Source: Actinomycetota bacterium (GTDB taxonomy: Bacteria > Actinomycetota > Actinomycetes > JACCUZ01). From it: 34,984 nt of DNA. The stretch covers positions 1 through 34,984 of the forward strand of contig JAVEDJ010000150.1 in the NCBI GenBank assembly GCA_030841025.1, written 5' to 3'. The notes beneath the pieces are model-generated. The model was not told where the DNA came from, ran no database searches, and worked only from the letters and a program-made list of their open reading frames with translations. Positions 16,249 through 24,303 of this stretch are shown here, in pieces. Both the position numbers and the translations under genes were made by a program. Within the stretch, counting starts at the first letter, position 1. Every line of letters begins with the position of its first letter.

Positions 16249-16953
16249 GTGAGCCGCACCACAGATGAGGAAATCAGTTGGCAGGCCGGACTAGGCCGCA
16301 CGCTTGAGCCTGGTAGGCGGCCCGCGATTGTCGTCGTGGACTTCATCCGCGCCTTCACCGACCCCCGATGCCCGTTGGGGTCAGACACCATCGAGCAGGT
16401 CAAGGCGACCAGAAGTTTGCTCGACGCTGCTCGCACCAAGGATGTCCCGGTCTTCTTCACAACGGTGCACCTCGAGCCCGGACTTCGCGACGCCGGCCTG
16501 TGGCTGGAGAAGCTCCCCGGTCTCGCCTGCCTGGAAGCGGGGACCGAGTGGACGTCGAGCGACCCGAGGGCCGATGTCGACCCCCTGCTCGCCATGCAGG
16601 ACAACGAGGTCCTGATCGTGAAGAAGGGCGCCTCTGCCTTCTTCGGGACCAATCTCGCGTCCCTTCTGACAGCGCTCTCAGTCGACACAGTGATTCTCTG
16701 CGGCGCCTCTACCAGTGGCTGTGTTCGAGCCACCGCGATCGACGTGATGCATCACGGGTTCAGGGGACTGGTCCCTCGTGACTGTGTCGCCGACCGCGTG
16801 GCCGCTGCGCACGAGGCGAACCTCTTCGACATCCAGGCGACAAGCGCTGAGGTCGTGTCCTCCGCCGACGTGCTTCAGTACCTCGGGGCGGTAGCAGTGC
16901 GTGACTTGCCCGACCAGGGACACGGGCAGCACGCGGACGTTCGAGCAACCTGA
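16249..16953 (+). CDS. Isochorismatase-fold amidohydrolase (N-carbamoylsarcosine amidase/maleamate hydrolase type)
   Basis: A 234-residue cysteine hydrolase with the complete catalytic triad of the family: Asp31 (IVVVDFIRAF), Lys125 (VKKGASAFFGT) and Cys158 (CGASTSGCVRAT, including the cis-peptide region before the Cys). The SAFFGT and STSGCVRAT blocks are typical of N-carbamoylsarcosine and maleamate amidohydrolases, which release ammonia (and CO2 for carbamoyl substrates). The GTG start at 16249 has a TGGAG ribosome site about 8 nt upstream. It directly follows the importer genes, so it probably hydrolyses the imported compound in the cytosol. The exact substrate cannot be read from sequence; pyrazinamidase/nicotinamidase is less likely because its metal-binding DxHxxxxH motif is absent. 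Confidence 0.88.
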   Translation: MSRTTDEEISWQAGLGRTLEPGRRPAIVVVDFIRAFTDPRCPLGSDTIEQVKATRSLLDAARTKDVPVFFTTVHLEPGLRDAGLWLEKLPGLACLEAGTEWTSSDPRADVDPLLAMQDNEVLIVKKGASAFFGTNLASLLTALSVDTVILCGASTSGCVRATAIDVMHHGFRGLVPRDCVADRVAAAHEANLFDIQATSAEVVSSADVLQYLGAVAVRDLPDQGHGQHADVRAT

Positions 16954-17270
16954 TTCCGGGGCACAACATCTCCGGAGTTGTTTCCTGGTGTGACTGATTT
17001 CCGATGTACTGACCTGTCAGAGACGGATATTGCTCCACCGCAGCCATCTCGGCCGCCTTGCCGCTCATCATCCGTCGACGTTGCTCATGTTCGGGGCTCA
17101 GATGTCATGGTCAGATCGACTGGGACGGGTGGGGTGGTGATGGTGCGTGGCAGCGATCCTTCTGACCTCAAGGTCCTCGATGACAGACCTCTTGTCTTGG
17201 AGCGATCCGCCGCCGTCCCCGCGGTTGTCAATGGCGAGTCCTGTTCAGCGTTGGAGGGTTAGACCCCGCC
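16954..17270 (+). other. 317-base gap with small palindromes
   Basis: No gene is supported between the amidohydrolase and the IclR gene. An imperfect 18-base palindrome (AACATCTCCGGAGTTGTT, about 16967-16984), followed by a short T run, may end the operon or be a binding site. A 12-base palindrome CTGAC-CT-GTCAG lies at 17009-17020. The iclR promoter should lie here, but no clear hexamers were found. Confidence 0.4.
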
Positions 17271-18053
17271 ATGCAGAAGAAGCGGCTGGACGGATGGGCG
17301 GGTGAGACACCGCGATACCCGATCGAATCAGTCGATAACGCACTTCGGCTCCTGCTTCTGCTGGGTGAGCGTGCGGAGGTACGGCTGACGGAGGCGAGTC
17401 AGTACCTGGAAGTGGCTTCGTCCACGGCGCACAGAGTGCTGGCCATGCTTCAGTACCGAGGGTTCGTTCGCCAGGATGCCGCCACGAAGGCCTACCGCGC
17501 CGGCCCAGCGCTGACCAGCGTCGCCTTCGCGATACTGGGACGGCTGGACATCCGGGAACGAGCTCGCCCAGTTCTTCGTCGGTTGAACCAAGAGTTCGAC
17601 GAAACGGTTCATCTCGGTGTCCTGGATGGCGGCATGGTGCATTTCATCGATGCCGTTGAGAGCCAGCAGGCCGTGCGGGTGTCGTCCCGAACGGGAAGTT
17701 CCATGCCCGCTTACGCGACGTCGACCGGTAAAGCGTTGCTTGCCCAGCTTTCCCGGGAGGAACTGACCCGGCTGTACCCCGAGCAGGACCTCAGGCCGGT
17801 CACATCGCATTCACTGACCAGTCGCTCCCAGCTGGAAAAGGAACTTGCGAAGGCCCGCAAGCAGGGATTCGCCGTCAGCCAGCAGGAGAGCGAGCCCGGG
17901 GTCGCCTCGGTAGCCGTCGCGGTGCCCAACCCGATCGGCACCGCTCTCGCGATCAACTGCGCCGTCCCGGACAACCGCATGAACGGTGTCCTGCAGAAGC
18001 GGATAGTCGAGGCGTTGAAGAAGGCCAGTCTGGAGCTCGGCGACCTCCTGTAA
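17271..18053 (+). CDS. IclR-family transcriptional regulator
   Basis: A 260-residue regulator with an N-terminal winged helix-turn-helix (about 17-80, IESVDNALRLLLLL through YLEVASSTAHRVLAMLQYRGFVRQ) and a C-terminal IclR effector-binding domain (about 95-255, with ATSTGKALLAQLS and GFAVSQQESEPGVASVAVAV). IclR proteins bind small aromatic or aliphatic acids and control adjacent catabolic operons. Its position at the end of the importer/amidohydrolase cluster suggests it regulates that cluster. The ATG at 17271 has GGAGGG about 12 nt upstream. Confidence 0.92.
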   Translation: MQKKRLDGWAGETPRYPIESVDNALRLLLLLGERAEVRLTEASQYLEVASSTAHRVLAMLQYRGFVRQDAATKAYRAGPALTSVAFAILGRLDIRERARPVLRRLNQEFDETVHLGVLDGGMVHFIDAVESQQAVRVSSRTGSSMPAYATSTGKALLAQLSREELTRLYPEQDLRPVTSHSLTSRSQLEKELAKARKQGFAVSQQESEPGVASVAVAVPNPIGTALAINCAVPDNRMNGVLQKRIVEALKKASLELGDLL

Positions 18054-18103
18054 CTCCGTGCGGCGGGTCCGCTCTTCGGCAGATGAATGCAGCCTGACGC
18101 TTC

Positions 18104-18121
18104 CATGACGGATTCGTCATG
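18104..18121. promoter_or_regulatory. 18-bp palindrome upstream of the multicopper oxidase
   Basis: CATGACG-GATT-CGTCATG is a perfect 7-bp inverted repeat with a 4-nt centre. It lies about 50 bp after the IclR stop and about 70 bp before the oxidase start. It could be an operator (metal-responsive, IclR or the downstream OmpR-type regulator) or a weak terminator hairpin; there is no U-tract. The operator reading fits its position better. Confidence 0.45.
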
Positions 18122-18189
18122 CGCCCCCGGGTCCGACCGGAGCAGCGCAGCCTCCTCGTAGCGGCAAGACCTAGGGGAGGACCCATCAC

Positions 18190-19386
18190 ATGAACAGACA
18201 ATGGAAGATCTGCGCGACTACGGCGGCGACCGCGCTTATGGTCGCGGCCTGCGGCCCGCAGCCGGCAACGCCTGAGGCACACCACAACGGTCATCACGCG
18301 ATCGCGCAGGCGGCGGCGCTCACCACCGGACAACTGCGGTCGTACTTCGTTGCGGCTGACGAGGTCCGCTGGGACTATGCGCCAGACGGCAAGAACGACA
18401 TCACTGGCGAGCCGTTTGCTCCGGACCAAGAGGTGTTCACCAAGCAGGGCCCCAACCGCATCGGGCACAAGTACTGGAAGGCGCTGTACCGCGGGTACAC
18501 GGATGCCTCCTTCACCCAGCTCATCCCGCGGCCCACATCGTGCGCTGTCACCTCCCGTGCTTGCGACGACACGCTGGGAATGCTCGGCCCCGTGATCCGC
18601 GCCGCCGTGGGCGACACCATCAGGGTCGTGTTCAAGAACAACACCTCGCGACCAACCTCGATCCACGCCCACGGCGTCTTCTACCAGAAGGACGCGGAAG
18701 GGGCGCCGTACGACGATGGGACCAACCGCGCCGCCAAGGCTGACGACGCTGTGCCGCCCGGGGCGACGTACATCTACAACTGGCAGGTGCCCGACCGGGC
18801 GGGGCCCGGCCCCATGGACGGCTCCTCGGTCCTGTGGATGTATCACTCCCACACCGACGAGGTGGCCGACACCAATGCCGGCCTCATCGGGCCGATCGTT
18901 ATCACGGCCAAGGGAAAGGCTGACCCGGCGACCGCGGCACCCTTGGATGTCGACCGCGAGATCTTCTCGTACTTCACCGTTGAGAACGAGAATGCCAGCC
19001 CGTACCTGGAGCGCAACCTCCAAGAGATCGCGGGGCCCCCGCATTCCATCCCGCCTGGCGACGAGGAGGCCTTCGAGGAGAGCAACCTGATGCACTCCAT
19101 CAACGGTTACGTCTATGGCAACGGCCCCGTCCCGACGATGCGCAAGGGCCAGCGCGTGCGGTGGTATGTCTTCACGCTGGGAACCGAGGTCGACCTGCAC
19201 ACGCCGCATTGGCACGGCAACACCCTTACCACGAACGGGATGCGCAGCGACATGCTGCAGCTCATGCCCGGGATGATGATGGTCAGCGACATGGTTCCGG
19301 ACGACGCTGGCACGTGGCTCTACCACTGTCACGTCAATGACCACATCCTCGCGGGCATGCAGATGCGCTACCGAGTCACCAACTGA
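18190..19386 (+). CDS. Two-domain multicopper oxidase lipoprotein
   Basis: The 398-residue precursor starts with a lipoprotein signal (ALMVAAC, Cys21) and a His-rich linker (HHNGHH, 31-36). Two cupredoxin domains follow. All expected copper ligands are present: HAH at 159-161, HSH at 219-221, HTPHWH at 337-342, and HCH at 379-381 with His385 and Met390 completing the type 1 site. The enzyme should couple one-electron oxidation of a substrate (phenolic, Cu(I), Fe(II) or Mn(II)) to reduction of O2 to water at the cell surface. At about 380 residues it is a two-domain, laccase/ceruloplasmin-like type rather than the three-domain CueO type. A two-component system follows directly. The substrate is unknown. 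Confidence 0.9.
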   Translation: MNRQWKICATTAATALMVAACGPQPATPEAHHNGHHAIAQAAALTTGQLRSYFVAADEVRWDYAPDGKNDITGEPFAPDQEVFTKQGPNRIGHKYWKALYRGYTDASFTQLIPRPTSCAVTSRACDDTLGMLGPVIRAAVGDTIRVVFKNNTSRPTSIHAHGVFYQKDAEGAPYDDGTNRAAKADDAVPPGATYIYNWQVPDRAGPGPMDGSSVLWMYHSHTDEVADTNAGLIGPIVITAKGKADPATAAPLDVDREIFSYFTVENENASPYLERNLQEIAGPPHSIPPGDEEAFEESNLMHSINGYVYGNGPVPTMRKGQRVRWYVFTLGTEVDLHTPHWHGNTLTTNGMRSDMLQLMPGMMMVSDMVPDDAGTWLYHCHVNDHILAGMQMRYRVTN

Positions 19387-19405
19387 GCCGGGGGCAGGAG
19401 GAGGC

Positions 19406-19433
19406 GGGTCCATTGGATCACTTCAGTGGACCC
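19406..19433 (+). terminator. Hairpin after the multicopper oxidase
   Basis: GGGTCCATTGGA-TCAC-TTCAGTGGACCC can form a 12-bp stem (two G-U pairs) with a 4-nt loop, 20 nt after the oxidase stop. No U-run follows, as is usual in high-GC actinomycetes. It separates the oxidase from the response-regulator gene. Confidence 0.7.
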
Positions 19434-19554
19434 CCCTCTGTCGCTCAGGCTTTTCGTCAGGTCGCCAGGGCACCTTGGAAGTCAAGGCGGCGGCTGTTCG
19501 CCGGCAGCCCTGCTAGCTCTGCGTCTCGGCGGACAGCGTCAGTGTGGAGGGATA

Positions 19555-20217
19555 GTGGCTCGGCTATTGGTCGTCGACGACGAGCCTCGCATCTGCCGCT
19601 TCGTTTCCCGCGCTCTCGAGGCACATGGCCACTCCGTCGAGACCGCCAGGACGGGCGAAGAAGCGCTTCAGGCGGCGGCCGCTTCCGACTTCGCGCTCGT
19701 CGTGCTGGACCTGCTTCTCCCGGGCATCGACGGCTATGAGGTCCTCGAGCGGTTGCTGGCACAGGACAGCAAGACCCGCGTGCTGGTCCTCTCGGCGGTG
19801 GGTGACGTCGAGTCACGCGTGCAGTGCCTGCGCATGGGCGCCGCCGACTACCTACCCAAGCCCTTTGCGGTCGCCGAGCTGCTTGCTCGAGTCGACTCGC
19901 GCCTGGCAGAACAGCCGACGGGTGCGGCATCGCGATGGCTCAAGGTCGGCGGTGTGCATCTGGACCTGCAGAAACGGGTGCTCTACGACGGCCAGCGGAG
20001 CGCGACGCTCTCCCAACGCGAGTTCGTCCTCCTCGGCCACCTGATGCGTCGAGCGGGTGAGGTCTGCACCCGTCATGAGCTCCTTGGCGACGTGTGGGGT
20101 TTCTGCTTTGACCCCGGCAGCAACGTCCTCGACGTCTGTGTCGGGCGACTACGTAGCAAGCTGGAACGACGGCATATCGAGACGGTGCGCAATGTGGGCT
20201 ACAGCTTCAGTGCGTGA
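19555..20217 (+). CDS. OmpR-family response regulator
   Basis: A 220-residue protein with a receiver domain (acidic pair Asp8-Asp9, phosphoacceptor Asp52 in LDLLLPGIDG, Lys102 in PKPF) and a C-terminal winged-helix DNA-binding domain (TLSQREFVLLGHLM to VGRLRSKLERRHIETVRNVGYSF). The GTG at 19555 is chosen because it begins with the receiver strand ARLLVVDDE and has GGAGG 4 nt upstream; the longer frame from 19426 overlaps the terminator hairpin. It is translationally coupled to the kinase gene, which starts inside its 3' end. It may control the oxidase upstream, given the position. Confidence 0.92.
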   Translation: MARLLVVDDEPRICRFVSRALEAHGHSVETARTGEEALQAAAASDFALVVLDLLLPGIDGYEVLERLLAQDSKTRVLVLSAVGDVESRVQCLRMGAADYLPKPFAVAELLARVDSRLAEQPTGAASRWLKVGGVHLDLQKRVLYDGQRSATLSQREFVLLGHLMRRAGEVCTRHELLGDVWGFCFDPGSNVLDVCVGRLRSKLERRHIETVRNVGYSFSA

Positions 20218-21289
20218 GCGTCTGCTCCTGCCGGCTTGGGCGGTGTTCGCAGGCGCCAACGCAGCACTCATGTATGTCGTGCCCGGCGCCGAGACGATCC
20301 CCTTTCACTTCGCCTGGGTGAGCACCGCGCTCGCCTATGGCCTCCGCCCGTGGTCCTTGCGCTACATGTGGGTCACGTGTGCGGCGGTGACGATCGCAAC
20401 CGGAGTCCCGCTCGTACGCGACGCGAATGCTGGAGTCATCGGTTGGCAGGAGACCACCGAGATCCCGCTCATGGCGCTCCTGTTCCTTGTCATGGTCTGG
20501 CACGTTCGCCGACGCATGGCTGCCACCGCCGAGGCGTGCCGGCTGGCGGAGGTCGAACGCCAGGGCCGCGAGGCGCAACGCCGCTTCGTCCGCTTTGCCT
20601 CACACGAGCTGCGTACGCCCATTACGGTGGCGCGGGGTTTCACCGAGCTGCTTCGTGAGGCGCACTCCGAGCATCGGGCGGAAGCCGACATTGACGTCGT
20701 GCTCGATGAGCTGGACAAGCTCGAAGCAATCGCGGCGAGGCTGCTCGCCCTCGCTCAATCCGACGAGGTCGCCCTGAACTGTGAGGAGATCGACCTCGCA
20801 GCTCTTCTCGAGCGAACCGTGCACCGATGGCGCGGGGCCTCGCCGCGTCGGAGCTGGATCGTCGACTGCTCCCAAGTCTCGCTCCAGGCAGATCCGCAGC
20901 GCCTGGAGGTGGCCAGCGACAGCGTGGTGGAGAACGCCGTCCGGCACACCGGCGACACGGGCAGAGTGATCCTGCGTGGGACCGCCCGCGGCCAGGTGGT
21001 TGTGCTCGAGGTCGAGGATGACGGGGACGGCATTGCCGTGTCCGAGCTACCGCGGGTCTTCGAGGGCTTTCACAGCGCGGGACCGCACGCTGGTACCGGG
21101 CTGGGACTGGCAATCGTCAAGGCGGTGGCAGGGGCACATGGCGGCACGGTGTGTGCGGCGAACGGCAGGAACGGCGGCGCCGTCATCAGCCTGATACTGC
21201 CCGTCGGCCGGGCGCTACCTCAGCGGGCAGCGTTGGCTGCGCGCAGCCGCTCATGGGTGCCGCCCATCGCTGTGGCGCCGCGCAGGTAG
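20210..21289 (+). CDS. Membrane sensor histidine kinase
   Basis: The 359-residue kinase has about four hydrophobic segments within residues 5-98 and little extracytoplasmic sequence. A linker helix leads to the HisKA H box (His132 in RFASHELRTPIT) and an HATPase domain (N box VVENAVRHT, G boxes DDGDGI and GTGLGLAIV). It pairs with the response regulator just upstream, overlapping it by 8 nt at the GTG start (an in-frame ATG at 20192 is an alternative). The C-terminal 22 residues run antisense through the end of the amidase gene, a 70-bp convergent overlap. The scant outer loops suggest it senses something in or at the membrane. Confidence 0.9.
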   Translation: MRERLLLPAWAVFAGANAALMYVVPGAETIPFHFAWVSTALAYGLRPWSLRYMWVTCAAVTIATGVPLVRDANAGVIGWQETTEIPLMALLFLVMVWHVRRRMAATAEACRLAEVERQGREAQRRFVRFASHELRTPITVARGFTELLREAHSEHRAEADIDVVLDELDKLEAIAARLLALAQSDEVALNCEEIDLAALLERTVHRWRGASPRRSWIVDCSQVSLQADPQRLEVASDSVVENAVRHTGDTGRVILRGTARGQVVVLEVEDDGDGIAVSELPRVFEGFHSAGPHAGTGLGLAIVKAVAGAHGGTVCAANGRNGGAVISLILPVGRALPQRAALAARSRSWVPPIAVAPRR

Positions 21290-22248
21290 CTCTTGGCCAT
21301 CTTGGCGACGACCGTGTAGTTGGTGTCCACAACGTTGGCTATAGGTGTGAGGGCCGTCTGCGACACCAGCTGGTAGGCGTCCATCGCCGACAGCCGGGTC
21401 AGCTCGCGTACCCAGCCGACGAGCTCCGTGTGGGCGATGCGGAAGGCATCCTCGAGCGGTCGCGCGGAGCCGGCCGTCATGATGAACTCGTCGTCTTCGA
21501 GCCGCGGCCATGCGGTGGGCGGGAGTCCCTTGATGACGTCGACCACCAGTTCGGTGTCCATGGCGCACTCGACGGCGACGCCACAGGTCTCGCCCTCCCC
21601 CTGCCGTGCGTGACCGTCCCCGAGGCTGAACAGGGCGCCCTCGACGTTGACGCCGAGGTAGCAGGTGGTGCCGGCCCGCATCTCGGGCGTGTCCATGTTG
21701 CCACCCCACTGGCCCGGCGTGAGCGCGGACCGCACCTCGCCGAGAGCCGGCGCGACACCCACGGTCCCGTGCATGGGGTCGAGCGGGAGGTCGACCTGGA
21801 ACACTGAGTCGAGCGCGTCGTAGCGCACGACTCCGGCCGCCTGGTCGATCTCATAGACCCAGGTCCGTTCGGGGAGCGGGTCGTGGAGCATCGCAGTGAG
21901 GTTCGTCGCGGTGAGCGATCCGAACAGCGGCACGGTGGTGCTGACGCCGCGACCGCCGCGCGGAACGATGCGGCGGAAGTGCACGGCGAGCGTGTCTCCT
22001 GGTTGCGCACCCTCGACGAAGAACGGCCCGGTCTGCGGGTTCAGGAACCGTGGGTCGCAGACCTCCGACACGAGGTCGGCCGTGGAGCGGACTCGCCCTG
22101 CGAAGCAGTCCATCGTCCAGGTGGAGATGACCGTGCCCGGCCGGACGCTGACCAGCGGCGCGAATCCCCCGAAGGTATAGGCGAGCGCCGCGGGGTCGCC
22201 GTCCGAGTCGGGCTCGAAGCGCAACACGTCATGGGCCGTCGTGCTCAC
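21220..22248 (-). CDS. Acetamidase/formamidase-family amidohydrolase
   Basis: The 342-residue protein matches the FmdA/AmdA family. Features include GDTLAVHFRRIVPRG, GQWGGNMDTPEMRAGTTCYLGV, the LFSLGDGHARQGEGE metal-site block and VECAMDTELVVDVIKG. The family hydrolyses formamide, acetamide and similar short amides to the acid and ammonia. The GTG at 22248 is supported by GGAGG 7 nt upstream; the longer frame to 22368 crosses the permease terminator and is rejected. It lies downstream of the APC permease on the same strand but beyond a strong hairpin, so it probably has its own promoter or is expressed by read-through. A role in preparing an amide substrate for the nearby microcompartment is conceivable but unproven. 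Confidence 0.88.
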   Translation of the reverse strand: MSTTAHDVLRFEPDSDGDPAALAYTFGGFAPLVSVRPGTVISTWTMDCFAGRVRSTADLVSEVCDPRFLNPQTGPFFVEGAQPGDTLAVHFRRIVPRGGRGVSTTVPLFGSLTATNLTAMLHDPLPERTWVYEIDQAAGVVRYDALDSVFQVDLPLDPMHGTVGVAPALGEVRSALTPGQWGGNMDTPEMRAGTTCYLGVNVEGALFSLGDGHARQGEGETCGVAVECAMDTELVVDVIKGLPPTAWPRLEDDEFIMTAGSARPLEDAFRIAHTELVGWVRELTRLSAMDAYQLVSQTALTPIANVVDTNYTVVAKMAKSYLRGATAMGGTHERLRAANAAR

Positions 22249-22268
22249 GTGCGGTCCTCCAGAACCAG

Positions 22269-22309
22269 GGACGGCAGGGGCAGGGGCCGGAGCCCTGCCC
22301 CCGCCGTCC
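22269..22309 (-). terminator. Strong hairpin terminator after the APC permease
   Basis: Arms 22269-22285 and 22293-22309 pair over 17 positions with a single mismatch and leave a 7-nt loop. It lies 22 nt beyond the permease stop on the minus strand and just upstream of the amidase start. It is GC-rich without a U-tract. Confidence 0.75.
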
Positions 22310-22330
22310 GACGGGTCGGTGCTGTGCGGT

Positions 22331-23974
22331 CTAGGTGTGTGGGCCGCCCTGCGCGGGGACGCCGTCACGGGCGTGCGTCTCCTCGAACACGGTCCGACCG
22401 ATCGCGTCGTACACCGGTCGGTTGCGCGACTTCAACCACATCACGGCTAGCAGGCCCACCACGAACGTGAGGACCACGATGTACGGGATCGCCGTGAAGA
22501 ACGGGGCGGACGACGCAGCCCCGCCGGCGAAGTCGATGTTGTCCAGCAGCAGCCAGACGACGTACACCATTCCGAGACCGCCCAACGCCGGGATGATGCC
22601 CGTGGTCAGGATGTTGCCCGGCGCCGCCTTCTTCACGTGGAAGTACCAGATCACTGCCAGCGACGTGATCGCCTGCACGATCAGGATCGCCATGGTGCCC
22701 AGGATGGCAAGCAGCCCGTACTGGTAGAGGTAGGCACCGCGAAGCGGGTCGTCGCCGTTCGTGGTCAGCAGGTAGAAGCCGATGGTCAGCACCAGGGTGA
22801 TCCCGCTCTGCACCATCGACGAGACGTGCGGTGTCTGGTGGGTGCCGTGCGTGCGGCCGAGGTTGTTCTTGGTGGCCGGCACCTCGCGGCCGATGGCGTA
22901 GAGGTAGCGGCTCGCGGCGTTGTGGAACGCCAGCGCGCACGCGAACGATCCGATCATGATCAGGGCGAGGTAGATGTCCCCGATGAACGCGCCACCGAGC
23001 TTGTCCTTGGCCAGGTCGACCCACAGCCCGATCGAGTCGGTGTTGGCCTTCTCGATCGACTGGGCCTTGCCGTTGCCGGCGATCATCATCCAGGACACGA
23101 ACGTGTAGAACAGGCCCAGCCCGACGACTGCGATCAAGGTCGCGCGAGGAACGATGTGCTTGGGGTTACGCGACTCCTCGCCGTAGACCGCTGTCGTCTC
23201 GTAGCCGACCCAGGACCAGAAGGCGAAGAAGAGACCGATAGCCCCGCTGCCTGCCGCGACCGCCTTGCCGTCGATGACCGCCCCGATGCCGCCGCCGCCC
23301 GTCTCGAGCGACTTGAAGGCGTTCAGCGGGTTGACGGCCTCCGCAACCAGCCCGTCCGGCCCGCCGCCACTGAACAGGACCGACAGAGCCAGCGCACCGA
23401 GCAGCAGCACCTCGGCGACAAGGGTCACTCCGAGGACTGCGGCGGCGATGCTGATGTCGAAGTAGCCGAAGAGGCCGACGACGATGATGCCGATGACGGC
23501 CAGTACCAACCAGTTGACGTCCCAGCCGAACCAGGTGTTGAGGGCGCTGTTGCTGAAGTAGGCGAAGATGCCGATGAGGGAGCCCTCGAACACGACGTAC
23601 GCCATCGTGGCGAGTGCGCCCGATGCCATTCCCCACACCTGACCGAGCCCGTGGGTGATGAAGCCGTAAAACGCGCCGGCAGTCGTGATGTAGCGAGCCA
23701 TCGAGACGAACCCGACGGTGAACAGGGTCAGCACGATGGTGGCCACCAGGAAGCCCGCCGGAGCACCGATGCCGTTGCCGTAGCCGACCGCGATCGGCAC
23801 GTTCCCGGTCATCGCGGTGATCGGCGCCGCGTTGGCGACGGCCATGAACAGCACGCCCATCAGGCCGACGGCCCCGGGTTTGAGTCCATGGCCACGCTCG
23901 ACCGGGCGTGTGTCGGTGCCCTGCGGCTGGGCCTCCCGGCTCAGTTCGTCACTGGTTGCCACGTTTGTCTCCAT
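22331..23974 (-). CDS. APC-superfamily amino acid/amine permease
   Basis: A 547-residue transporter with about twelve transmembrane helices. The first helix region carries GVLFMAVANAAPITAM and a later helix has FFAFWSWVGYETTAVYGEESRNPKHIVPRA, both typical of APC amine/amino-acid permeases. An APC permease is a usual partner of RMM microcompartment loci. Divergence from the aminotransferase gene supports import of an amino alcohol or related amine as substrate. The ATG at 23974 is taken; a GTG four codons later (23962) has a GGAG at better spacing and is a real alternative. A strong hairpin lies in the leader and a terminator follows the gene. Confidence 0.9.
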   Translation of the reverse strand: METNVATSDELSREAQPQGTDTRPVERGHGLKPGAVGLMGVLFMAVANAAPITAMTGNVPIAVGYGNGIGAPAGFLVATIVLTLFTVGFVSMARYITTAGAFYGFITHGLGQVWGMASGALATMAYVVFEGSLIGIFAYFSNSALNTWFGWDVNWLVLAVIGIIVVGLFGYFDISIAAAVLGVTLVAEVLLLGALALSVLFSGGGPDGLVAEAVNPLNAFKSLETGGGGIGAVIDGKAVAAGSGAIGLFFAFWSWVGYETTAVYGEESRNPKHIVPRATLIAVVGLGLFYTFVSWMMIAGNGKAQSIEKANTDSIGLWVDLAKDKLGGAFIGDIYLALIMIGSFACALAFHNAASRYLYAIGREVPATKNNLGRTHGTHQTPHVSSMVQSGITLVLTIGFYLLTTNGDDPLRGAYLYQYGLLAILGTMAILIVQAITSLAVIWYFHVKKAAPGNILTTGIIPALGGLGMVYVVWLLLDNIDFAGGAASSAPFFTAIPYIVVLTFVVGLLAVMWLKSRNRPVYDAIGRTVFEETHARDGVPAQGGPHT

Positions 23975-23999
23975 CCGGATGCTTGTGATGAGCCCCGTT

Positions 24000-24023
24000 C
24001 CGAGGGACGAGTGTCGCCCTCGG
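24000..24023 (-). promoter_or_regulatory. Hairpin in the permease leader
   Basis: CCGAGGG at 24000-24006 and CCCTCGG at 24017-24023 form a perfect 7-bp stem; a further 3-bp CGA/TCG stem with a one-base bulge closes on a GTG loop. It lies 26-49 nt before the permease ATG, where it could be an operator or an RNA leader structure affecting translation. No matching alternative fold was found. Confidence 0.45.
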
Positions 24024-24191
24024 GTGTTTCCGGCCCGAAAAGTCGGCGAAACGAACCGATTGCGGGACGAGGTTAGTTATGGCAGCAGACAGCTCCTCGT
24101 GTGACCGGCGCCACATGAGCGCATCGTTGCAGCGGGGATGACCGCTGACAAGCACTTCGCCAAAATCGGCCAGTCTCGCGATAGCGGACCG

Positions 24192-24221
24192 TTGACCGGA
24201 CCGGTTGCGAACTGCTAGAAA
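24192..24221 (+). promoter_or_regulatory. Candidate promoter of the microcompartment operon
   Basis: TTGACC (-35, 24192-24197) is followed after 18 nt by TAGAAA (-10, 24216-24221), a plausible sigma-A promoter pointing at the aminotransferase. Transcription would start near 24228, giving a leader of about 75 nt. It lies in the 329-base divergent region that also serves the permease. A small dyad ACCGG-A-CCGGT (24195-24205) overlaps the -35/spacer. No gene was seen in the region. Confidence 0.5.
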
Positions 24222-24225
24222 CCAT

Positions 24226-24259
24226 TATGCAGACCAAATATCGATTCGGTATGCAGACC
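24226..24259 (+). promoter_or_regulatory. Repeated TATGCAGACC, candidate GntR operator
   Basis: The 10-base word TATGCAGACC occurs exactly at 24226-24235 and 24250-24259, 24 bp apart, directly over and after the predicted transcription start. The second copy sits in GGTATGCAGACC, a near palindrome (10 of 12) resembling the GGTCTAGACC-type sites of HutC-subfamily GntR repressors. The GntR/UTRA regulator encoded at 31374 is the natural candidate ligand. Binding here would block initiation. Confidence 0.5.
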
Positions 24260-24303
24260 TGGTACGCCGGTTCTGCCGGCCGTCCAGTCGGCGAGGTGCC
24301 GTG

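Noticed and set aside
17953-19413. 486-codon open frame on the minus strand
   Set aside because: Antisense to the multicopper oxidase, whose copper ligands are all intact on the plus strand.
22637-24076. 479-codon open frame on the plus strand
   Set aside because: Antisense to the APC permease; very charged and without any domain, while the other strand encodes twelve helices.
23975-24303. Cobalamin or other riboswitch in front of the microcompartment operon
   Set aside because: No B12-box-like sequence is visible; the region is better explained by promoter, repeats and a simple hairpin.
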